From Chondrus crispus (lineage: Eukaryota > Rhodophyta > Florideophyceae > Gigartinales > Gigartinaceae), in assembly GCF_000350225.1 (NCBI RefSeq), contig NW_005179389.1, forward strand, positions 377,840 to 418,573: a stretch of DNA of 40,734 bases, read 5' to 3'. Under the pieces are notes generated by a model, which had not been told where the DNA came from, searched no databases, and worked only from the letters and a program-made list of their open reading frames with translations. Positions 21,323 to 31,560 of the stretch are shown one piece after another (within the stretch, counting starts at the first letter, position 1; each line of letters opens with the position of its first letter). A program made the translations under genes and the position numbers.

Positions 21323-22640
21323 TGCCAGATAATGCTGCAAAATGAAAAAATCACCACTTCGGCCTTCTTCAAGTGACCCACCGATAATCGCGATCAACCA
21401 TCCAAATCGAGATCCCCCATGCCTTCCAAGGGTCCCTGTAGCCTATCTCCATCATGGAGATGTAACGTGTAAGTCGTGGCTACCATTGTCTAAAGTCGTT
21501 TCTTCATGAAGAATCATGAAGTTTCTTAGTTTCTGCATGAATAAACAAGCAAAAAGCAAAAATGAAAAAACAACCCGAAATCGCGGGTAGTTAGAGAGCA
21601 GAGAATGCCCATTTAAAATCATACGAATGTGGCCTTACTCCGGAGGCGCTAATGTCAACGTTCGAATATGACACCTTGAACGCGACGTAAGATCGAAACG
21701 GAAGCGGGGAAACTATGGGCGCCGCGGAAGGGTCGGCAGAAAAGCAGTCGGAAGTGGCGGCCTGCTCGCCGCCTACAGGCCACACGCGCAAGAGGGATCA
21801 TACCTCTCTCCCCCCCACAATTGATGGTCTCGAATTTCCCATATTGGCAAGAGGGAAGGAGGGCTGGATAGGCGGTTCGCTGCGGCTGGTGCGTACTGTA
21901 CGGTAGAAGACAGCACGTCAGAACGTCAGCACGTCAGCGGGGAAATTGGCAAAAGTCAGTCAGTTTGGGTGGGTGGTCTATTGGCAGCGAGCGCGGTTGG
22001 TGTGGCTCACGAGAGGATGCAGCCCGCACCCAGCATATGTCTGTGGGCTGTGTCTATGCTTCTGGATGTGGCCGCATGCGGCGCTTTGGATACTGTGGGA
22101 TATTTTTAGGGAAATTTGCATTTTATACTGTAGAGGGAGATTTTATACTGTAGTCCGAGATTTTATTTGAATTTTAGAGAAGCGCACGCGTACGCGCCCG
22201 GCGGAATCCGGGCCGGACGCGTGGACGCGTCTGGAAGGAATTTCGTAGGAATAAAAGAGAGAGGGTGACGGGCGCTGCGGGGAAAAAGTGGGGGAGAAGA
22301 CCACACTCGGCCGACCCTCACCACGGAACGGCAGGCTCCCCTACACCCTTTAGATACACCCACATCGGCAGCATCCTCGCAGCAAACGTCATGTACGATA
22401 CGTATGGCCGATACGTATGGCCGAAAACCCGCGAATCAACTGTAGGTCAGATGAAAGCCCCACCGAATCCGCCAAGGATTTGCTCCTCGTCCAATGGCCA
22501 TTCCAGGTATCAACCGATCCTAAACAACTTCCGCTCCGGCCAAACACAAGTCTTCCGAGAGAAGAGACAAAAGATATAGTTTAATGCAATCGCGACAGGA
22601 TGGACAAAAATATACACCGCGGCACCCGACGTCACTTCTC

Positions 22641-23540
22641 CTAAACATCGTCGCACCGTCTCACAGACCGTCGGTACGGCCTCCACACGCATCGATCTGG
22701 GGTTTGCCCCTGCGTGCAAGTACAATCCCCAGTGGCGAGGTCGTTAACGCGGCATATCTCCGGGTCCTCGCCAACACAATTGTTATATGCGTGTTCCAAA
22801 TACTCCTCCACCGACACCGAAGACGCGTCTTCTCTGATGCAGTCGAGGTACTCCATCGCCGTCTCCTCGGTCACGGCGAACATCGCGATGTTGAGCTCGC
22901 CATCCACGTCCACCACGCCCACGTTGTACACGGACCGCCCCGACATGCACATCACAGCACCCACATAGCGCGGGGCAGGGGGAGACGCTGACGGAGAAGC
23001 GGAGGCACTGTTAGAGGGAGAAGCGGCGGGTGTTTCAGAGGGCGTGGCTGTGGCAGTCGTGGACGCGTCTGGGGAGACCGATACGCTCGGTGTGACGGAG
23101 GCCGTGGCTGTGGCAGTCGTGGATGCGTCTGGGGAGACCGATACGCTCGGTGTGACGGAGGCCATGGCCGTCGAGGTCGTAGATGGTGAGGACGACTTAC
23201 TCGGAGTGGCTGAGAGTGCCGCAGTGGCAGTAGGGGTGCTAGAGGCGGCCGACATCTTTGTGGGCGAAGGGGTAGCAGTCGTAGTCTGGAAGGGCTGCGG
23301 GATGCGATCGGTGCAGGTGAAGCCGCGGAAGCCGTTGAAGCGAGTGCATCGTTGCACTTGGCAGTTGTTGCGACGGAACGCGCTGTTGGTACACGATCGT
23401 CGCACGGAGGAACGGAAGCGTCGGCATTGGTTGGGGCATCTTGCCTGAGGGGAGACGGGCGAGACAAATGTGTGGGAGGCAAGTACAAGGGGGACCAGGA
23501 GCAGAAGCAGAAGCAAGGGGAAGAGGATAGGGGTGTTCAT
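22641..23540 (-). CDS. Secreted two-module cysteine-rich protein, paralog B
   Basis: A 299-residue paralog of A and C. Residues 1-21 are a strongly hydrophobic, Leu-rich signal peptide. The N-terminal module has cysteines 35, 39, 50, 60, 65 and 76 (CX3CX10CX9CX4CX10C). A long Ser/Thr/Ala/Pro linker (about 80-190) follows, a likely target of O-glycosylation, with two 20-residue repeats. The C-terminal domain (about 195-299) keeps all eight cysteines and the core VYNVGVVDVD, LNIAMFAVTEE and SSVSVEEYL. The ATG begins the signal peptide directly. The linker has diverged completely in sequence from those of A and C while both cysteine modules are kept, so the linker probably acts as a spacer or sugar-bearing stalk. 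The C-terminal domain matches nothing I know. Confidence 0.85.
   Translation of the reverse strand: MNTPILFPLLLLLLLVPLVLASHTFVSPVSPQARCPNQCRRFRSSVRRSCTNSAFRRNNCQVQRCTRFNGFRGFTCTDRIPQPFQTTTATPSPTKMSAASSTPTATAALSATPSKSSSPSTTSTAMASVTPSVSVSPDASTTATATASVTPSVSVSPDASTTATATPSETPAASPSNSASASPSASPPAPRYVGAVMCMSGRSVYNVGVVDVDGELNIAMFAVTEETAMEYLDCIREDASSVSVEEYLEHAYNNCVGEDPEICRVNDLATGDCTCTQGQTPDRCVWRPYRRSVRRCDDV
23041..23160 (-). repeat. Two tandem 60-bp repeats coding the linker of paralog B
   Basis: Units 23041-23100 and 23101-23160 differ at two bases and encode 20-residue Ser/Thr/Ala/Pro repeats in frame. They are unrelated in sequence to the repeats in paralog A. Confidence 0.95.
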
Positions 23541-23646
23541 TGCGGGGGTTTCAGGGGAAGGCGGTGGGGCGGTGGCTGAGGGGACAGATGGCAGTGGAGT
23601 GGTGAACTGAAGGGTGGGGACGGCAGACTGGATTGACCTTTTTGTT

Positions 23647-23654
23647 CTTTAAAG
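23647..23654 (-). promoter_or_regulatory. TATA-like box of paralog B
   Basis: The sequence CTTTAAAG lies 114 bp before the ATG, the same distance as the TATA boxes of paralogs A and C. It is a weaker match than theirs, and position is the main support. Confidence 0.35.
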
Positions 23655-24323
23655 GAGAAGGGTAGAGTGAACATCATGTATCTGTTGTTGTTTCTGGCGG
23701 GAAGCAAAAGCAAATGGCTTGCGCAAGATGGGATGCTTACCATTCATGGATAGCGGAGCTGGATGACAGCAGAATCGAGTCGATGGCTCTTTGTTTGCTG
23801 TCACTGGGCAGCTACGAAGGCGGTGGGTATGGAAGGGAGTAGCGACCGTCTTTGAAGTACAGCGGTGTACGACTGCGTGCGACAAAGTGACAGACAGAAT
23901 ATGGCGAGGGCAAGTGTACGTAGTGTACGGTGTGGTACGATATGTACAGGGCAGCTGTGCAAGAAGAGTGAGAAACTGTATTACTGTACAGCAGTAGGCT
24001 GGAAATAGAGTTGCCATGATGGGCGGACTGGGTGTGCCTTCGGGACTGTCTTCTATGGTAAAGTAAAGAGAATACAGTCGTGTGGGGATCATGAGCGAGA
24101 GTGCGATGTTCCCTTGTTGTGTTATGGTTTGCTGCCTGTAGGAGCCCATGATGAGAATTGAGACATTGAGAATTGAGATACTGTATGAGAATCGCTCCTG
24201 TGCGTCGATGTCGTGCAAATTTGTGTATTGTACAGTGGGCGGAACCTAGATGTCAGTGACGTTTTCTTTGTCATGCATGGAAAGGCCGGGCGGTTCAACT
24301 GCTTGGAGGACCGGTGCAGTATA
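23655..24323. other. Intergenic stretch upstream of paralog B
   Basis: No convincing gene. A minus-strand frame at 23649-24218 has no recognisable domain and overlaps the promoter region. Two TACTGTA motifs occur near 23983 and 24179. Confidence 0.4.
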
Positions 24324-24767
24324 CAGTGAACCCTCGCTACAGTATCTGAATCCTTGTTATGTGAATATCCGCGATATGTGCATGCCATTGCTCGGAACGA
24401 GCTCCGGAGCGTTGATTGCAGGTCACATATGAGGTATTCATGAATACGGCCTAACTGAATACCACAAGCACATCTTAATCATAACAGGCCTCATACAAGA
24501 GCATTCTATGAGACAAAACTGAGGTATGATAACTTTATTCATTATAAATGTGGTTCAATTTCCAGTTTTCCTGGGCAATCGAAAATGGACACACCTCGAA
24601 CGCGCAAACCAAGCCAAGCAGACCCGCATTACTCAATATTTTGGTTAAAACTTATGGGATGGTTACATATTTGGGCTGTATATGAAACATCCTTGGAAAC
24701 TGAATATGCACTTTAATTGAATGCGGAAGGAAGCAACCATCCATATTCAGATATCGAGGGTTCACTG
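24324..24767. mobile_element. Non-autonomous pogo-like MITE
   Basis: A 444-bp element with terminal inverted repeats starting CAGTGAACCCTCG, at 24324-24336 and reversed at 24755-24767. Inside each arm TATCTGAAT is shared after a 5-bp insertion in the left arm. It is flanked on both sides by TA, the target duplication of the Tc1/mariner/pogo superfamily, whose pogo/Tigger members have CAGTNNAACCTCG-type ends. The interior is AT-rich and has no transposase. Confidence 0.8.
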
Positions 24768-25678
24768 TACTTGTACAGCAGGATTCTATGGTTGGGAGGC
24801 ATAACGGAATTTACCTTTACGCGCGATTCGCATGAATCAGCTTGAAGAATTTGCACATCCGAATCTCTTTCTACTGTAACCTGGAAACAAAGTTGTCTGT
24901 GTGAACAGGAGACCGATGACTCCTCGTTTACTCGTCGTCGCTCGTTGGTTATAAGTCTGTTCCCTGCGGGACAGACTGTCCTGTGCGGTCTGACATTGTC
25001 ATAGGCACCATCTAAACTTTATTGTACAGTACCACATTAGTGTTCATCAACTTCTGTGGATCACATGTTGACTGAGAGTGATTCAATCACTTGCGCTTCG
25101 GAATCAAATCACCGATCGCCCCACTGCAAGGGCAAGAGAACTTCAAAACTTTACATGCATCCGGATCGAAATGTCGCCCACCGGGCAGTGTCGCGCTGTG
25201 ATTTCATGACAATTGTCATGCAATCACTGCCATATTGTACGGGCCGCCGAGCCGTACAGTATCCGGAAATCTTAGGTTTCGGATTGCTCCCTACTGTACA
25301 CCATGCTACAATATAGCCAGGCGACAATAAACTTTATGCTTGTCTATCGGCTGCTACAGCGACTGTCAGCCATTGTAATTACAGTAAAATTGTTGGCTTG
25401 ATTATTGTCTGAAGGGTAGTGCGGACATCTGCAATTTTTGCACTGCACTGAACCCCGCCAAGCCCTTTTCAGTAACATTACGGTTTTCCCCAAAACCTGT
25501 TAATGTCACCGCTGTCACGGCGCGTATGTCCCCGTCAGCCGGTAGACAACCTGTCTTCTCCCCACGCGATACACATTTACAGAAGCCACGCTGCTGAAAT
25601 GATCCGCTTGACAGACCTTCTATAACACAACTTACCGAGAGGGATCGATCCACACTGTACGCACCGCACCCTTCTGAG

Positions 25679-25702
25679 ACTGTTGTGGAATTCCACAACA
25701 GT
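25679..25702. repeat. 24-bp perfect palindrome
   Basis: Arms of ACTGTTGTGGAA meet without a loop. The 24 bases equal their own reverse complement. Confidence 0.95.
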
Positions 25703-25749
25703 ATAGTGTGACATAAGTTTACGCAGGAGATTCCATATTCTTAAAACAC

Positions 25750-25750
<1 letters not shown>

Positions 25751-25782
<32 letters not shown>
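25751..25782 (+). repeat. Run of 32 A
   Basis: An uninterrupted poly(A) tract on the plus strand, seen directly. It could be a mononucleotide microsatellite or the tail of a retroposed sequence. No polyadenylation signal or coding remnant just before it was recognised. Confidence 0.9.
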
Positions 25783-25784
<2 letters not shown>

Positions 25785-26091
25785 TCAGGTCAATACTGTT
25801 TGTGAGTATGTTTTTAGTGAAAGAACGACAGATATTTATTCACAGCACGCGACATGGGTCGACGTCGGCAGGCCGGAGCGCTCACGCCGTCGGGCACCAT
25901 GTACTACCTAAAATGAAAGCCTAGGAGTATAGGGCATTACCCCTTCCAGGAAGAAGAAAGCGAAGCGGGCATCGTACGTGTATACACATGACATCCCCAC
26001 CGAGGACGACAGCAACTCTCCCCAAAAATCTCAACCAAGTAAGCAATGTCTTCCTCCATGCCCCTTCGCTCTCTCCGCACCCTTTCCGCTT

Positions 26092-26733
26092 CTATCCGAT
26101 GAGATTACAGTTGTTCACAGCCCTCTTGAAGGGGTCGTACACGCACCGGATCGGCATGGTATTACATGCGCATGTGCGCTGGTTATTGGTGAGCGGACAG
26201 ACCATCTCCGACTCTCCGATGCAATGGTTGTACGCATAGTGGAGGTACTCCTCCACAGACACGGAAGCCTGATCCTGCTTGATGCAGTTGAGATACTCGG
26301 TCGCGGTCTCCTCAGTCACGGCGAACATAGCGATGTGCAGCATATCGTCGATGTCGATGATGCCGACGTTGTACACGGACATGCCGTTGCGACACAGCAC
26401 CGCCTTTTTGTACCGGGGCACGAAGACCGGGGGCGGCGTCGAGACGGCGGTGGTCGTCCTCCTCGTGGTCGTCGGGGGTCGCGTCGTGGTCGTCGCGGCG
26501 CGGCGCGCGCAGCGGTACCCTCGGCGCGTCGCAGAGAGCCTGCAGCGCTTGACCGTGCACGCGGATCTGCGTGTAGAGCATTGCGTCCTCGCACGATTGC
26601 GATTGCGGAGGCAGCGGTTCGGGCATGAGGTGGACTGGCGGACTACGTGCGGGGAGGTGGCGTTCGTCGCGAGAGAAGGGAGCAGCAAAAGTAGCAGGCA
26701 GAGGAGCGGTAGCAAGAAGTGAGCAGAAGACAT
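26092..26733 (-). CDS. Secreted two-module cysteine-rich protein, paralog C
   Basis: The shortest paralog, 213 residues. Residues 1-23 or so are a Leu-rich signal peptide, followed closely by a possible N-glycosylation site (N24-A-T). The N-terminal module has cysteines 37, 41, 52, 59, 64 and 75 (CX3CX10CX6CX4CX10C), the same spacing as paralog A except the last gap, and is rich in Arg. The linker is only about 28 residues, Thr/Arg/Pro-rich, with no tandem DNA repeat. The C-terminal domain (about 108-213) keeps the eight cysteines and the core VYNVGIIDID, LHIAMFAVTEE and ASVSVEEYL. The lack of linker repeats may resemble the older form of the gene. Cellular role unknown. Confidence 0.85.
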   Translation of the reverse strand: MSSAHFLLPLLCLLLLLLPSLATNATSPHVVRQSTSCPNRCLRNRNRARTQCSTRRSACTVKRCRLSATRRGYRCARRAATTTTRPPTTTRRTTTAVSTPPPVFVPRYKKAVLCRNGMSVYNVGIIDIDDMLHIAMFAVTEETATEYLNCIKQDQASVSVEEYLHYAYNHCIGESEMVCPLTNNQRTCACNTMPIRCVYDPFKRAVNNCNLIG

Positions 26734-26843
26734 AATGAGTTGGTGTGAGTGAAACGGGAATGAAGAAGCTGCTTTCGGTGCGGGTTGGGAAGACTGGTGA
26801 CTTGGAGTTTCGAGACTAGTGAGGCGCGAGGAGGGAGGGGGGG

Positions 26844-26850
26844 TTTTATA
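26844..26850 (-). promoter_or_regulatory. TATA box of paralog C
   Basis: The minus strand reads TATAAAA here, 117 bp before the ATG at 26733, almost the same spacing as in paralog A. Confidence 0.6.
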
Positions 26851-27898
26851 GGGTCGCCTGCTACATGAGGCATGACAGTGGAAGGGGCTCGTGGTTCATG
26901 AGAGAGGCGTGGGGGAGGTTTGCAACAGCGGGTGTGGTTTTGGGTGATGCCTAGCTGTGGGAAACGTTTGCGGCGAGCTGGAGAATGGGCTTGGCCTCGC
27001 AAAGGTGCACGCGGCGGGAGATTGCGACATCCGCCAGGCGTGAGATGGCAAAGAGAGGATGACGTCTGTCATGTGGGGGCACGTCAGTGTCAAGCATGGG
27101 CGGAAGGTGTCAAGCACTACGTCATGGCGTCGGCGTGCGGCACGAAAGGCCATCATTATTATCCAGCGCGTCGGCAGCGGCGGGGCTGACGGGGCTCCAG
27201 CGGCGGGGCTCCAGCAACCGGGCTCCAGCAACCGGGCTCCAGCAACGGGGGGCGCGCGAGAAGGGCGGCGGCGGGGGGCTATTAATATCGCGGCGAGCAG
27301 GGCGCGGGCGGCGGTGATGGAGGCGGCGGCTCGGGACGTGGGTGTTTGTGTGCGTGACGCTTGCGCGCATTCCCTCACCCGCGGTGAGACCGGGGGGGGG
27401 GGGGGGGGGTGGACACGGCGGCGTTGGGCGAGGGGGCGGCGGCCACGTCGACGGAAGGACGTCCTCGTCAGACAGATCGGGGGGCTGACACATTGCACAT
27501 TGCGTTCTCGTCAGGCGAGTTGCGCGCGGGGCGCGGCTTGCGCGCGGAGGGCCGGGCGGGCGTGGGCGGCGCGGGCTCTCATTCGGGGCACGATCTCCCG
27601 GGGCGGGTGGCGGCGCGAGGGGAAGCATGTACACGCGGATGCATACAAGATGGGGAGGGCGTTCGGCGGCGGGGAGGGCGGGGGGGTTCTGCACCTCCCT
27701 CACGTCATCTTCACCTTCCCTCCGTCCTCATCACCTTCACCGCAGACGCGGCGCGTCATGCAAGCGCGGTGTGCATCCCAATCATCGCTCCACCGCGCAC
27801 ACGTGTTCCTCCACCGAACATCCCGATCATCGCATCCCGATTACACGTGTCCCGTATGACAGATTAATTTACACCCCTCGTCCCCTCCTACTCTTCTG
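26851..27898. other. GC-rich intergenic stretch
   Basis: Long frames occur on both strands because stop codons are rare in GC-rich DNA; none has a recognisable domain. It contains a short minisatellite at 27191-27250 and a run of 18 G at 27392-27409. It should include the terminator of the ANTH gene at its right end. Confidence 0.45.
27191..27250. repeat. 15-bp minisatellite
   Basis: About four units of a GGGCTCCAGCAAC type sequence in tandem; the first differs (CGG in place of CAAC). Confidence 0.85.
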
Positions 27899-29493
27899 CT
27901 ACTCCTCTCCTACTCTGTCCTCGTCTCCTTCATCCCCTGCAACTCCCATCCCCAGCATCACCCTCATCTCCCTCAACACGCCCTCCCCGCCTTCCCCGAC
28001 ACCCTCCGTCCGCGGCTCCAAAACCCGCACCCTCGCCCCCATGCCGCCTCCCGCCCTTTCCCGTCTCCCCATCTCCACCGCCTTCTCCACCACGGCAACC
28101 ATCCTCTCCTTGTCCTCCGTCTTCAGCTCCTCCCCGTCCTCAAAGAAAATCCCCACCACTTCGGCGATCCCCGCCCTCACGCTACTCACCACCTCCGCCA
28201 CTTCCTTCACAACCATTCCGTATACCCTTCTCGACACCGGCGAAGCCCGCACCCCGATCCCAACGGGCACCTGCTCAAGACACTCCCCCCGTGCCACCAT
28301 CCCCTCCAGCTTCTCAACTGCGTCCCCACTTCGCACATGTCTCACCGCCAAGTACCGCTGCAGCCACCCCACCAATTCCCCGTGCACTTCCACTTGCGCC
28401 CCGATCGGCACACGCTCCATCTTGATCCCTTCCAACCCTCCCCCAGCCCTTAGCACACCAAGCAACAACGTCTGTGCTTTTAACGTGCTCACCACGTTTC
28501 CTTCGCTGAACACCCGCTCCAATGCCGCCCTTATAGCCACCATCCCAAACCCCTCTTGCCACGCCCGGACAACCCTCTCCACATCCCACTCCGCCGCCGG
28601 CCTCAAGTTCCCCTCGCAGGCTCGTTCCGCCGCCATCACCCACGGCAACCCGCCCCTCTCCTGACACCCTCCCGTCACGTAGCTATGCATCTCCACCACC
28701 ATCGCCCCTCTCCCTCCCAGCATCTCGTACAAGTTCACCAACTGCGTCGCCATCACCTTCCCCTCCAGGAACACAGCCCGCTCCACGCTCTTCACCCCCA
28801 CGCGTAAACACATACCCCCTACTTCCCGATCATGCACGATCATCAACGTGGCCGTGTGGATCAGTCCCATATCCCCTGCCGCCCTTCCCGCGCGCGCATC
28901 AAACCGCGTGCCCGCCTCGACCAAGTTGGCAACCTTGGGCAAGCCGCTCGCCAAGTCGGCCGCGTCCGCCCCGGCGAACCTCATGCTCGCGTCTTGGTCG
29001 GCTATGCGACCGGCGGGCCACGCGGCCATGGCCCTGGTGTCGCACCACGTCTTCAAGTACCTTGCGTACTGGCGTATGAACGGGACGTGCTTCCCGGCGG
29101 CCCTGTCGCCGTCCTTGAGCGCGCGCGCGTTGAGCGCGCGCGCGTCGAGGCTTTGGCGCGGGTGCTGCGCAAAGTAGTCGACGAAGGCGGCCGGGCCGCT
29201 GCGCAGGATGGCGTGCGTGAGGATGAGGGCCTTGAGGCAGACCTGCCAGTGCGCGTGTGCGAGGCGGATGCGCAGGCGGTGCAGCACGGCGCCCACGGGC
29301 GTGGCGCGGTCGGCCGTGTTGCCGCTGCGGCGCAGCAGGACGAGGATCTGGCACACGTGCTCCTCCGGCGCCGGCGCTGCGGNNNNNNNNNNNNNNNNNN
29401 NNNNNNNNNNNNNNNNNNNNNNNNNNNNNNNNNNNNNNNNNNNNNNNNNNNNNNNNNNNNNNNNNNNNNNNNNNGCTGCATCTGGACGGACAT
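27899..29493 (-). CDS. ANTH-domain protein (AP180/CALM-type clathrin adaptor), interrupted by an assembly gap
   Basis: About 490 residues are readable left of the gap. The first 130 match the ANTH fold of AP180/CALM/Sla2-type proteins, which bind phosphoinositides and help assemble clathrin coats during endocytosis. Key blocks are PEEHVCQILVLL, LRIRLAHAHWQVCLKALILT with the conserved K..TH..LRSG, and VPFIRQYARYLKTW. A central helical region and an acidic, Gly/Glu-rich end follow. The gap at 29383-29474 removes the first conserved helix. Right of it the minus strand reads MSVQMQ from an ATG at 29493, the likely start. With the gap taken as 92 bases the two sides are out of frame, so the gap length may be arbitrary or may hide an intron. 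No clathrin-box motif was identified. Confidence 0.75.
29383..29474. other. Assembly gap (92 N)
   Basis: A run of N inside the ANTH gene. The flanks are very GC-rich, a common cause of such gaps. Confidence 1.
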
Positions 29494-31353
29494 GGTGGGG
29501 GACGGTTGGAGGGGAGGGGGCGCATGCGAAAGGGGGCTGTTAAATTTTGCGTGCTCGGGCTGCCCAGCGATGCGCGGCTGGGGACGTTCCACATCGGCGT
29601 ACACGCCACACACGGGCGGGGCGGCCTCTCGAGTCGGCGGACACTCGGCGCGCGATGCCCCCTGGCGCGGCGACGCGGCCCCCTCCTCGCCACGCGGGCA
29701 GCGGTCGGGGGGGAACGCGGGCGGCGCGGCTCCCGACCGCGTACCGCCTCGTGCGAAGCCTGGCGCCGGTGCGCGACGATGCGATGCTCGCCCCGCAACA
29801 CGCGACGCTTCGCGCGAAGCCGGGAGCCGGTGAGCTACGTCGCTCGCTCTCGCTCGCTCTCCCGGGTTACGGTCGACTCCGCGAAGACCCGCAAGCGCGT
29901 CGCCCGTGCGCGCCGTTCCACGCGGCCCCGCCGCACGCACGCGGCACACGGCCGCACGGCGTGGTGATGTCCGACCAAGAGCGGCGCCAGCAGCGCACGG
30001 ACGCCCGCGTCCACGTGCCCCCCCCGTCCCTCCTCCCTATGCGCCCCTTCCCGCGCGGCCGCGGCCAGAGAGGGAGAGGGGCCGCGGCGCTGGCATTGGC
30101 CTCTGTAGCGCTGTACCGTACTGTGCTGCATCACGTGCGCCGGACATGCACCGCAAGGCTGGGCGGACGGTTTCTGATCACGCGTGGCGCGGCGGTCCTA
30201 CCGACATGGATGCTGCCCTTCGAAGAGATACGCCTCCCGGTTCTTCCGAGGCACTGCCGTGCGAAGCTCGCAAGTGCCGCATTGCGTGGGAGAGAGCTGT
30301 CGCGCTAGCAAAGATGAAAGCGGATGTGAAAAAAAGGAACGTATACACCTCCACGGGGTGTGCACCACTCATCTCCGCGCCTCTTCCTTCGTGACGGGCG
30401 CTCCCCCTCCCTGTGGTTACTTTCCTCCACCACGCGTGAACGGTGCCGCGAGCCAGTGCCGTCCACTTGGCCTCTGCGCGCCAAATCTACGTCTGCCTCA
30501 GACATCCCTCGTGGAGCAGAAGGCGCACAATGGACGCGCGCAATGGACGCGCGCAATAGAGACGCGCGCAATAGAGACGCGCACAATGGAGACGCGCGCC
30601 ATGGACGCGCGCTTCGTCTGTCTGCAAAGTACCGTACACGTCACAAATTGCAAACTCCCCGTCAGACGGCGGTGCTGTCGGCGCCTTCTCCGCTAACACT
30701 CGCGTGCGCCACCTTCCGCAAAGCTCTAACCCCCTCCTCCTCCGCGGCCGCGCGCCCCCCTCCGTCTCCCCCTGGCGTTCCCGTGACCGCACGAAAGTCC
30801 CAACATCCACCAACGAGAGGCCCCCACCTCGTCCGCGTGTAACCGGCGTCTGCACTGAACGCATGCCTGTACTGAACGCATGCCTGGCACACGGAGGGTC
30901 CCGCGTGAGTGCGTATCTGTGTGCTGGCACCGCCTTGCTTGCAACTCCCCCTGGGCGCACGCTCGGCGCAAGTTCGCCACCTGGCACCTGAAACGGGGAG
31001 ACCGTGCGTGCCACGCTCGAGAGAATTCCGCAACCGCTCTCACGCGCTGTCGCGCAGACCCGCAACTAGTGGTACTTTGCCGCTTGTGTGAGGCGTGTAG
31101 GAGAGACTCTTCGTTAGGAAGGGCCGCAAGACCTTCGTCATGTTTACTGAGGGAAGGAGCGACGACGGTGTTAAATACCGTGGAGGGGCTATGTACAGTA
31201 CACGTGTAAGATACGACAAGGCGGGCGTGCGTAGCTCGCTTCCCTGTCATTACGCGTACGTGTACATGTGTATACGTGTACACCTGCACCCGTAGGGACG
31301 GCGGAGGGTACTGCCCCTTAACATGTTAAGGGCAGAAGGGGATAGAAAGATAA
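29494..31353. other. GC-rich stretch without a convincing gene
   Basis: Many overlapping frames exist on both strands, but none shows a domain. It would hold the ANTH gene promoter near 29500. Repeats include a direct repeat of CGAAGCC-GG-GCCGGTG at about 29755 and 29815, the minisatellite at 30523-30612, and a 16-bp tandem duplication (ACTGAACGCATGCCTG) near 30855-30888. Confidence 0.4.
30523..30612. repeat. 13-15-bp minisatellite
   Basis: About six units of CAATGGACGCGCG or CAATAGAGACGCGCG in tandem. The units vary by 2 bases in length, and the last has a C in place of an A. Confidence 0.9.
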
Positions 31354-31560
31354 AGTATATGATGCGTTTTCTGTGTTTGCGTAGGGAATGTGAAGTTGTC
31401 AAGTAACTTAAGGGAAAACTGTTTTCCCTTGCCCCCTCCGTTGTCAAGTTTTCCCTTGCCCCCTTCGTTCTTAGGTTTTCCCCACCCCCCTCGGAGGGGG
31501 CAAGGGAAAACTTGACAACTTCGCATTCCCTACGCAAACACAGAGAACGCATCATATACT
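31354..31560. repeat. Long inverted repeat, 51-bp arms
   Basis: Arms 31354-31404 and 31510-31560 (AGTATATGATGCG at the outer ends) are reverse complements with two mismatches. The 105-bp centre contains further copies of TTTTCCCTTGCCCCC and its inverse, so smaller hairpins can form inside. The whole looks like a foldback element of about 207 bp. Its right end meets the left end of the next element. Confidence 0.9.

Larger units (their letters stand above)
17850..22640. other. 4.8-kb AT-richer stretch without a convincing gene
   Basis: Several frames of 70-220 codons exist, the longest on the minus strand at 17961-18635, but none shows a recognisable domain. That frame also crosses the large hairpin at 18501-18555, which argues against coding. 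Visible structure includes the hairpin, a palindrome at 21295-21322, repeated CACGTCAG near 21910-21935, repeated ATTTTATACTGTAG near 22118-22155 and a 14-bp tandem duplication (GATACGTATGGCC type) near 22400-22425. Confidence 0.45.
24770..26091. other. Intergenic stretch with palindrome and poly(A) tract
   Basis: No convincing gene. It holds a near-perfect hairpin at about 24954-24977 (AGTCTGT arms with one bulge), a perfect palindrome at 25679-25702, a run of 32 A at 25751-25782 and several TACAGTA/TACTGTA motifs. Confidence 0.45.

Noticed and set aside
23649..24218. 189-codon minus-strand frame upstream of paralog B
   Set aside because: No recognisable domain, low-complexity composition, and it overlaps the expected promoter of paralog B.
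29494..31300. Many overlapping frames of 100-250 codons in the GC-rich stretch
   Set aside because: GC-rich DNA lacks stop codons. The translations are Arg/Pro/Ala-rich with no domain, and several frames overlap on both strands.
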